Of a stretch of 64,000 nt of DNA, positions 55,890 to 64,000 are shown piece after piece. The notes beneath the pieces are model-generated. The model worked only from the letters and a program-made list of their open reading frames with translations, was not told the origin of the DNA and searched no databases. A program made the translations under genes and the position numbers. Position 1 is the first letter of the stretch. The number at the start of each line of letters is the position of its first letter. Origin of the DNA: Galeruca laticollis (Eukaryota; Arthropoda; Insecta; Coleoptera; Chrysomelidae); the NCBI GenBank assembly GCA_963921935.1, contig OY998177.1, positions 110,290,067-110,354,066 of the forward strand, read 5' to 3'.

Positions 55890-56397
55890 TAAGCAAGCTG
55901 ATGAAATTAAAACTTATAAAACCATCACATATGCAGGAAATATTTCTAATAATATTTCAAAGATAATATCTTCAGCAACGAATGCAACAATTTCTTTTAA
56001 AACAGAAAGTAACGTTAGTACAAAATTGGTCAATGTAAAAACAAAAATACCACTATTAAAGAAGTCAGGTATATATAAACTCAAATGTCCAGAATGTAAT
56101 GCTGTCTATTTGGGTCAGACCCTTAGGAATTTTGAAATACGATACAGTGAGCACTCACGAGCTTACAGATTAAAACAACCAGATAAATCCCACTACGCAA
56201 AACATCTACTTGACACCAATCATTCATTGACACCTAACACAGAACTAGAAGTGCTGCATATTTGTGAAAAGAAACAAGAACTGGATTTCCTTGAAGAACT
56301 GGAAATTAGAAGACATTTAAGAAACCCACAATATGAAGTTGTCAATGAACAGTTAAATCTAGGGAATTCTCCACTAATAAACTGTCTTCTTAAGTGA
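55888..56397 (+). pseudogene. PLE-1 C-terminal fragment (partial tandem copy)
   Basis: Begins abruptly in AKQADEIKTYKTITYAGNIS and runs open through the whole GIY-YIG nuclease (KSGIYKLKCPECNAVYLGQT, RYSEHSRAYRLKQPDKSHYA) to the stop at 56395-56397. It has no RT. With its 3' UTR it forms the upstream pseudo-LTR-bearing unit of the full copy. It shares TYKTI with the inverted copy, whereas the full copy has TYETI. Confidence 0.85.
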
Positions 56398-56772
56398 TAA
56401 TTGTAAAGATCAGCAGATATAGTTTTCCTGGTTTTCTATATCATTGCACAGTTATACTGATCTTAATTGGAAAATTGATATCCAGGATATCACCATAGGG
56501 CTAATAATATCTAAGCTTCAATATTTGTAATATCACATCTTCTTCTTTTTCTATAAACATATATTAAGCCAATCACAAGTTAGGTTACTTCTTGGTCTAG
56601 CCAAAAATATAACTACTAAACATCAGGTAGGCTTAAAATGAAATGTAACTTCTGTCATTCTGACGATGATATTGATTTATTGAAACAATTGTCAATTTTT
56701 TAGAATTTTCAATAACTTGTATTATATTGTGGAATTAACTAGAGACCTTGAGTTTCATTTAAAAACACTAAT
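56398..56772 (+). repeat. PLE-1 pseudo-LTR (upstream)
   Basis: 3' UTR, candidate ribozyme and about 75-nt leader leading directly to the ATG of the full copy. Almost the same sequence recurs downstream at 59227-59600 and inverted at 53320-53694, which is the direct/inverted terminal repeat pattern of PLEs. Confidence 0.85.
56650..56709 (+). ncRNA. Candidate hammerhead ribozyme (upstream pseudo-LTR)
   Basis: CTGACGA (56660-56666), helix II GATA/TATT, GAAAC (56682-56686), GTC (56691-56693), with TTCT and AGAA able to pair in helix I. The base before GAAAC is T, not C as in the other copies, which weakens helix II. Confidence 0.42.
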
Positions 56773-59226
56773 ATGAGCATATTCCACGAAGTAAGGGACG
56801 AGACAGTCAATTTCATTAAAAAATCTTCGAGAGAAGATTTGACACGACTGTACCAGAAGTTACTACAAAAACGTTACAAAGCATCACAAAACATTTGCTT
56901 TAACCAAGAATGCCTTAGAAAAAAGGTAATACCAAATTATGTGAATATAAAATGTCACACTAAAACACCACAAGCACAAAAAGCTATAAAATGTGCTCAA
57001 CGAGTTTTGATAAAATATGAATGTAAGAAATGGTTCAAAGTTAGAGACTCCTTAGACAACTACATAAAAGTTGTACATTCAGAACTCACATTCCAATTAC
57101 ATTCAGTAGAATTTGACTGTTTGGATGACAAAATTAGAGAAAATATCAGCACTATGAAGCATATGAAATTTAAGAAACAAGAAAAGAAGCTACAGAATCT
57201 TGAACACACACAACATAAAATTCAATACTCAAAACATCATGAAACTGTAAGTACCTACATACCAACACACTTTGCACCACGATTTGAAAACCTTTCAGAG
57301 ACTAATTTCACAAATAGTGAAATAGAATTTTTAAGTAAAGGTTTGAAGTACAGCATACCACCTAAATTTACGAATAATATTAAACAAATTTTAGCTACAG
57401 AGTCAGAAATAGCTTTAAAATCTAATTCAAATAATTTTCTTTATGAGAAATTAAAAATTGCCAATTTAATCAAAAATATTGAACCTTCAAAAGTTAAACG
57501 TCAAACAAAAAATGACATTTTAGTTTTAAACGCAATAAAAGAGAAGATAGAGAACAATAACCTAACAGTTACAAAATCCGATAAGGGGAATGCTACTGTT
57601 ATTTTGACGACTGAAAATTACAATTCCAAAGTATATAACTTTATAGAATCCAGCGATGTAAAAGTTCTTAAAGCAGACCCAACAAAGAAGTTTTCTAATA
57701 ATATGAGGGATATTGTTAATAATTCAAATTATATTTTAAATGATTACGAAAAGAGGTCTATCATACATAAGAATCCTCATTGTCCACAATTATATGGAAC
57801 AGTTAAATTACATAAAATAACGAAACCAATTAGACCTATAGTCTCTTATGTTAATGCTCCTAATAATATATTGGCAAAAAAGCTCAACAATATACTCAAT
57901 ACTTACGGATATGAATCTCAGTACTCAATTAGAAATTCAATAGAACTAATCAAAAAGTTGAAATCAATCCACTTGCAAGATAACTATAAACTCATATCGT
58001 TCGATGTAACTAATATGTTTACTAAAATTCCTCCTAAAGAATGTCTAATACTTGTAAGAAAATTACTGGAAGATAAAAATATTAATCCAGGAATAATATC
58101 AGATATACTTAATTTATTTGATGTATGCATTAATCAGAATTATTTCACTTTTGACAATAAGATATACATTCAAAATGAAGGTTTACCAATGGGAAGCCCT
58201 ATATCACCTATTTTAGCAAACATTTTTATGGACAATTTAGAAAGAAAGATCTTTGAAAGTAATATTTCGAAAAATATTTTATTTTGGTATAGATATGTGG
58301 ATGACATATTAGCTTGTTTTATGGGTAGTGAGCGACAATTAGATGTGTTTTCCAACCACATCAATAATTTACACCCGAAAATTAAATTTACACTAGAAAT
58401 TGAAGAAAATAGCTCAATCAATTTTCTTGATTTGAAAATTCAAAGAGTTAATAATGTACTTGATTATTCAATTTACCGAAAACCAACACAGACTGATGTG
58501 ACAATTCCATTCAATTCTAACCACCCTGTCTCACACAGACTAGCAGCATATAATTCAATGATACATAGAGCTTTTTCAGTTCCTATGAACAAATGTAATT
58601 TTGATAGAGAGATTAATACAATTAGACAAATAGCAACATCTAACGGTTATCCATTAGATATGATAAATAAACTAATTATTAAAAAAGAGAAAAAAGTGGC
58701 ATTACAACTAATATATCCTAAGCAAGCTGATGAAATTAAAACTTATGAAACCATCACATATGCAGGAAATATTTCTAATAATATTTCAAAGATAATATCT
58801 TCAGCAACGAATGCAACAATTTCTTTTAAAACAGAAAGTAACGTTAGTACAAAATTGTTAAATGTAAAAACAAAAATACCACTATTAAAGAAGTCAGGTA
58901 TATATAAACTCAAATGTCCAGAATGTAATGCTGTCTATTTGGGTCAGACCCTTAGGAATTTTTAAATACGATACAGTGAGCACTTACGAGCTTACAGATT
59001 AAAACAACCAGATAAATCCCACTACGCAAAACATCTACTTGACACCAATCATTCATTGACACCTAACACAGAACTAGAAGTGCTGCATATTTGTGAAAAG
59101 AAACAAGAACTGGATTTCCTTGAAGAACTGGAAATTAGAAGACATTTAAGAAACCCACAATATGAAGTTGTCAATGAACAGTTAAATCTAGGGAATTCTC
59201 CACTAATAAACTGTCTTCTTAAGTGA
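56773..59226 (+). pseudogene. PLE-1 full-length protein with one nonsense codon
   Basis: ATG at 56773 (MSIFHEVRDETVNFIKKSSR) supplies the N terminus missing elsewhere, with QNICFNQECLRKKVIPNYVN before the FKVRDSLDNY point where the inverted copy starts. RT blocks are intact, including GSPISPILANIFMDN and YRYVDDILACF. The frame stops at 58963-58965 because GAA in NFEIRY became TAA. Without that change it would go on through the rest of the GIY-YIG domain to a TGA at 59224-59226. So RT is complete, while the nuclease loses its catalytic Arg and Glu. Length to the final stop is about 817 codons. Confidence 0.92.
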
Positions 59227-59479
59227 TAATTGTAAAGATCAGCAGATATAGTTTTCCTAGTTTTCTATATCATTGCACAGTTATACTGATCTTAATTGGA
59301 AAAATGATATCCAGGATATCACCATAGGGCTAATAATATCTAAGCTTCAATATTTGTAATATCACATCTTCTTCTTTTTCCATAAACATATATTAAGCCA
59401 ATCACAAGTTAGGTTACTTCTTGTTCTAGCCAAAAATATAACTACTAAACATCAGGTAGGCATAAAATGAAATGTAACT

Positions 59480-59538
59480 TCTGTCATTCTGACGATGATA
59501 ATGATTTATCGAAACAATTGTCAATTTTTTAGAATTTT
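59480..59538 (+). ncRNA. Candidate hammerhead ribozyme (downstream pseudo-LTR)
   Basis: CTGACGA (59489-59495), helix II GATA/TATC, GAAAC (59511-59515), AATT loop, GTC (59520-59522), then AATTTTTTAGAA, whose AGAA can pair with TTCT upstream. It is in the expected place, 3' UTR side of the pseudo-LTR, and intact. Confidence 0.5.
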
Positions 59539-59600
59539 CAATAACTTGTATTATATTGTGGAATTAACTAGAGACCTTGAGTTTCATTTAAAAACACTAA

Positions 59601-60140
59601 TTCTTCAAAAATGACAAAAATATCGTACTTAAAGTACTGTATCACTAGTTGTATTGGCTCCGGTGAGCTGAAAATCAATAGGGTTCATCAGTGAGAAGCC
59701 CTGAAAAATATTCAATCATAAAATTGGTGACTTGTTCAACTGCGCAGGCTGTATCGTGCTAACAAACTAAAATTTCTCAAAAAATTACAAAATGTCGTAC
59801 TTCAAGTACCATAACAACCGTTGTACTGACTCTGGTGAACTGAAAATCAATAGGGATCATATGTGACATGTCCTTAACAATTTTCAATCATAAAATTGCT
59901 GACTTATCGCACTCCGGAGACTGTATCGTGCTAACAAGACGTGTAAGTAAAAGTGGCCGACGAGAACGACGACGACGACGACGACATACACACAGGATTT
60001 TTTTTCTGAAAACCGTTTTTTCGTGTTGTTGTTGATGGAAAACGTAAAAATTACTCAAAAAAAATTTCAAAATTTCAACTTTTTTTGGGGTAAACCAATA
60101 CTTTTCTCGCATATAGAAAGGTTGGGCGGAAAAGTAATAG
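59601..60140. repeat. Satellite-like repeat S, copy 3 (right of PLE array)
   Basis: Two units about 172 bp apart (CTGTATCGTGCTAACAA at about 59748 and 59920, AAAATCAATAGGG in each) then the unique tail AAGTGGCCGACGA, a GAC-rich run, CATACACACAGGATTTTT and GTTGGGCGGAAAAGTAAT. The tail also ends copy 1 at 41855, so units plus tail form one defined element or array edge. Confidence 0.8.
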
Positions 60141-60227
60141 ACATATTATTTGAAACGCCAGATTTTAAGTTTGGTTTGTTTTGATTCAATAGATAGTATA
60201 TTAAAAAGTGTTTATAACTTATAAATT

Positions 60228-62993
60228 ATGGTTTTTCGATCTAAAAGATTTGTTCAGCTAGCTGCAGCTATGATTTCTCCAGATGTAGATGAAATGCAGG
60301 TAGTCTTAACCCGAAATTTAAACTTTCCAAGTACACAGGATAATATTTTACCGGTTAAGTACCAACAGTAAATTCATGTGCGAAAAAATAAAAAAGTATT
60401 GCAGTATACACGCATTTATACGTTATAAATTAATTTTGGTTTAAAACGGGTAAAACGTTATTGTTTATTGTTTAGGTACTACAGAAAGCACCTTGCTGTT
60501 GGAAAACATGAGCATGACAGAGATTGAAACAGTGAAGAAAATAGAACAACCAAGCTCACTAAAACACCAAAATGAGCCTGAGAATTCTAATTCTACGGTC
60601 TTTTCAGATTTGGATGGAATGTCGGTCGTTTTAGCCGAAAATTTGGATTCTCAAAAAATAAACGATACGGCAGGTAGGGACCTACCTAATCACCCAATAA
60701 TAACAATAATACCTACGTAGAATAATAACAAATTCCTGTATCAACGTGATATCATAAAATAATATCAATCAAAGCGCTCTATTCGCATTTTCTTGTCTGT
60801 AAGTCTGTAAACTCTTGGGTGTTTAGGTTTGATTGCCCATTAATAACGTGCGTTTTGTTTCAGACATAAGAGAAATGATCATTGAACAAAATGTAATCAT
60901 GGAGGACCAAACTATGGATTTTTTGGATCCAGACGGCATCGGAATACCGTTTCTTTACACTTAAGCAGTAAATGACGGTGGTAGGTTCTTATTTTACCGA
61001 ATTGGCTTGCTAAAAATCCTAAATGAAGACAAAGCAAAACATACAAATTCTAAATTCAAGCAATGATTTTTGCCAGTTGAATAATAATTTTTTTTATTTT
61101 AGATATTACCGAAACCATCTTAGCACACAACCAAAACCCTGAGGAACCCTCAGACGTTGACGATTCTGAAGCGTATCTTCCGTCTAATGATCTTGAACAA
61201 CAATCAGAAAGTAATAATCACCCTTCGAATGATGAAAAATGAAAATGAGCATGAATATATTACAGCGGAATAAACGGCAGAAAATGTAAATGACGTGGAG
61301 GTTAACGTCAATGAAGGAAGGAAAAGACGCCTCTAGGCAAAAGAAATGGAATGGGCAAGAAAGAAGAACAAAAAACTTCGCCTGGAAGGACAACAATATC
61401 TCGGGGTTAAAGAAAATGGAAGTGGAAAGCTAAAACAGAATGTGGTCAAAACCCAGAGAGAACTAAAACCTCATTGTTCTTCACAAGCTTGTAAAAAAGC
61501 AACGAATCGACACTGCTCTGATATTGCAGAGCAGACGAGAATTGCAATTTTTAAGAAGTTTTGGGAGACTATGGATTGGGATCAGAGACGTGTCTTTGTA
61601 TTCTTTCAAGTTAGAAACAAGTTACAAAACGTAAAATAGTAGAGGGACCTTCAAGGCGACAGGGTAGTTATACATACACATTAAATAACTTGCAAGTATG
61701 TCGTAAAATGTTTCTTAATACTCTGTGTATTGGTTATAAACCAGTTCAGTCATGGGTTGATTAGAGTTTCTGTGATTTGCATGCTGAGAAATCAAGCAGA
61801 GTCAATATAAAACAGCGAGTCAAAGAACAGCATGAAGCTCAGTATGATATCTTAGAACAATATTTTGTACAACTGCCAAAACTACCAGCTCACTACTGTA
61901 GAAAAGATTCTTAAAAATTGTATCTAGAACCACATTTCCAGCCTTTAAGTGACGTTTATAAACTATATTTGACTTACACCAAAGATAAAGATGTTCCAAG
62001 TCTGTCTAGAAAATCCTTCACTACAGTTTTCCACGCTAAAAACCTATCCGTGTACAGTCCTAAAAAGGACCAATGTAACACATGTGTCTCATTTGAATGT
62101 GGAAATATTTCAGAGGAACATCACGCGCAACATCAAAAAAGGAAGGAAGAAGCACGAAAGGAAAAATCCAAAGATAAAGATTTGGCAGAAGAAAAGAATT
62201 GCATAGCAATTACGATGGACGTACAAGCGATTAAGTTATCCCCATACCCCAATACTGGCAAAATATAGTTTAAAACTAAGTTGTGTTACCATAACTTCAC
62301 AGTTTTCAATTTGGCAACCAAAGATGTTGTTTGCTATTGGTGGTCTGAAGATCAAAAAAACCAACTAGTTGCGTCGACTTTTAGTTCATGTATTCTGGAT
62401 TATCTTCAGAGTTGTTTAACGGATAAAAAATTAGCAATAATAATTTGGTCAAACGGTTGTCCCAGCCAAAACAGAAATAACGTTCTTGCAAACGCCCTCT
62501 CGAATTTTGCTATGTTGAACCAAATAGAGGTATTTCAGAAATATTTAGAACCGAGTCCTACTCAGATGGAGTGTGACTCGGTTCATAGCACCATCGAAAG
62601 GAAACTAAGAAACCATAAAATGCACTTTCCTAGTGATCATGTTAGTGTGTCCAAAGAGTCTAGAGTAACACCCTTTCCATACAGAGTAAAACTTTTGGAG
62701 TTCAATTAGAACTGGAAAAATGGCAAGGGATCCTGTAATTAACGATACTCGAATTATAAGGTAATTACCAAATGGCCAAATCAAAGTAAAGCTTAGTTTC
62801 GAAGACGAATACATAGAATTACCTAGTCGTCCAAAGAAATTTGAAACAAATTTTAGAGTATCCACCACTTCTCACTGGACCATGCAAAATTAAAGAAGAG
62901 AAGTGGCAACATCTCCAAGAATCAAAATCTGTAATTCCCAAAGATACATACTACTTTTATGATAATCTATTGCACGGAAGTTACCTGAAATGA
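60228..62993 (+). pseudogene. DUF7869-like repeat-family gene, multi-exon, decayed
   Basis: Four exons, several joined by phase-1 introns with clear signals: 60228 to about 60300 (MVFRSKRFVQLAAAMISPDV), 60476-60673 (LLLENMSMTEIETVKKIEQP), 60864-60981 (DIREMIIEQNVIMEDQTMDF, with a TAA), and 61103-62993. The last holds an acidic linker, KPHCSSQACKKATNRHCSDI, VYSPKKDQCNTCVSFECGNI, ITMDVQAIKLSPYPNTGKI, KLCYHNFTVFNLATKDVVCY, AIIIWSNGCPSQNRNN, PTQMECDSVHSTIERKLRNH and IPKDTYYFYDNLLHGSYLK before TGA. These blocks belong to a large insect family with DUF7869, thought to be transposon-derived. The usual SDGC.GQN Asp is Asn here. At least five stops or shifts. Confidence 0.7.
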
Positions 62994-63674
62994 TCGACAT
63001 TCAAACTGTTTTGTATTTTTAATACAGTTTGTAAGAATTAAAGGTAATAAAGCTATAAAAGCAAATAATCCTATCTTCTTATTATTGGAAGTAAAATATC
63101 CTGTCCCATATTTCGTAGAAAACAAAAAATCCTATCTGATATATCGGAAAAACCAAAAAGACCCATCTGATTTTACAAACATCAGGTAGTTTATTTTACG
63201 CAAATAATTGGTATTAAGTCACAAGCACGTATTATAACGTTACTTAAATTATCTTAACTTTCTATGTAACGTAATTTTTATAATAATCGTTTTCATCTCT
63301 TCCTGTAAAATTAACCTAACAGTAGATAGGAGCTTTTACCAGATCGCCCGCGAAATGTACTTATTATTTGTTATATTAAAAATGAACATACACCCTGAAG
63401 TAGTATAAAAATTAATTCTAGAAGTCAAAGGTGTTACGGCTAAAAATATTTATGGATTATTATCTATGATAAATTAACTCCAATGTTAAAATGTCATATA
63501 CCTGGAAATGTTATTGTCACTTTGCCATCGATAAAAAAGGTGCATCCTTTTTTATCGCGATAAAAACTTCTCTTCCTCAATATCTAGTAAGCGGACGTCA
63601 CTTTTACACAATGACAATGAGTCGCAATTATTGTTGTTGTTCATCCATATATTCTGTCGTTAATTTATCTTGCC
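62994..63674. other. Gap with no recognised gene
   Basis: AT-rich. Short loosely repeated phrases AATCCTATCT/AAAATCCTATCTGAT at 63065-63175 suggest a decayed minisatellite. No coding region. Confidence 0.4.
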
Positions 63675-63894
63675 AAAAAACACTCGAGCTTTTCTTTTAT
63701 TAGATAAATTCCTCTTTGACTCAAAGTTTTGCCAATCACTAAATTTGCTCGAAAAACTGACATTAGATAAAATCGCTCCACCTTCGGTGTCGCGATTTTA
63801 TCATGTCAGTTTTTCTCGTAAAATTAGTGATTGGCAAAACTGTTTCGTTGCAAAGAGAAATTTATCCGATAAAAAAAAAGCTCTTGTGTTTTTA
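63675..63894. repeat. Foldback element with about 100-bp arms
   Basis: AAAACACTCGAGCTTTT...TTGCCAATCACTAAATTT...GATAAAATCG on the left is matched in reverse by CGCGATTTTATC...AAATTAGTGATTGGCAA...AAAAGCTCTTGTGTTTTT on the right, around a GCTCCACCTTCGGTGTCGC centre. Mismatches and small gaps occur. It encodes nothing and is probably a foldback MITE. Confidence 0.75.
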
Positions 63895-64000
63895 CTGTTG
63901 ATAAAAATGTGCAGATCTTCTCTATAGAATTGTTTTTGTGATAACTGTGTCTAAAATTATTTTAGCAATTTTAGTTTTATTGAGAACAAATTCTTCATTA

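Larger units (their letters stand above)
53280..59600. mobile_element. Composite PLE-1 array
   Basis: Three PLE-1 copies inserted as one unit into repeat S. Flanks TTCTTAAAAAATGA (53266-53279) and TTCTTCAAAAATGA (59601-59614) form a 14-bp target duplication with one mismatch. Order: an inverted copy truncated at its 5' side (53280-55889), a head-to-head junction at 55888-55889 with a shared CC, a 3' fragment of a plus-strand copy (55888 to about 56770) whose tail acts as the pseudo-LTR, then a full plus-strand copy (56773-59600). The left end contains the first roughly 40 nt of the element's own ORF in inverted form. The right end stops just before that ATG. Confidence 0.88.

Noticed and set aside
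53695..59226. Host telomerase-like gene
   Set aside because: Although PLE RTs are related to telomerase, the GIY-YIG domain, pseudo-LTRs and TSD identify a Penelope-like element.

Overview
The window looks like intergenic heterochromatin from an arthropod, most likely an insect. It is very AT-rich and intron-poor. It is packed with degraded transposon families typical of insect genomes: PIF/Harbinger with a MADF-BESS partner, mariner, pogo/Tigger, Crypton, Gypsy, BEL/Pao, several non-LTR retrotransposons and Penelope-like elements (PLEs). I find no tRNA, rRNA or CRISPR, and no clear single-copy host gene. The only multi-exon gene-like locus (60.2-63.0 kb) is a decayed member of an insect repeat family. 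The order or species cannot be fixed from the sequence.

Layout. 0-1.4 kb: decayed Harbinger H1. 1.9-3.0 kb: internally deleted IS630/Tc1-type transposase. 3.6-4.1 kb: Harbinger remnant H3. 4.9-6.6 kb: non-LTR retrotransposon with an open RT frame. 7.8-9.4 kb: PLE-1 fragment joined to a LINE. 9.5-20.8 kb: Harbinger H2, carrying a 198-bp PLE hairpin, a Gypsy element (12.2-16.8 kb) and a LINE (17.6-19.1 kb) as nested insertions. 22.6-23.2 kb: Crypton fragment. 23.2-24.75 kb: DD41D mariner. 24.8-29.8 kb: gene-free AT-rich DNA with a small tandem array. 29.8-31.85 kb: PLE-2 between inverted repeats, set among TA microsatellites. 32.7-38.5 kb: pogo transposase split by DNA that includes a coding-free LTR element. 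38.8-40.3 kb: second pogo. 40.3-40.9 kb: BEL/Pao fragment. 43.9-48.4 kb: near full-length LINE holding a 194-bp hairpin insertion. 48.8-52.7 kb: Crypton split by a third pogo. 53.28-59.60 kb: composite PLE-1 array (inverted copy, partial copy, full copy) inserted into a satellite-like repeat. 60.2-63.0 kb: DUF7869-like pseudogene. 63.7-63.9 kb: foldback.

How the parts relate. Three things stand out. (1) In Harbinger H1 and H2 the transposase (minus) and MADF-BESS (plus) genes are interlocked: each gene has an exon inside the other's intron, with the same phase-1 MADF intron in H1, H2 and H3. (2) PLE-1 carries a candidate hammerhead ribozyme in its terminal repeat. (3) A PLE-1-derived hairpin with a 15-bp target duplication is centred on the predicted ribozyme cleavage site, and a second, unrelated hairpin with a 12-bp duplication has the same arm and extension lengths. 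These suggest a class of very short non-autonomous retro-insertions made from the ribozyme-released RNA end.
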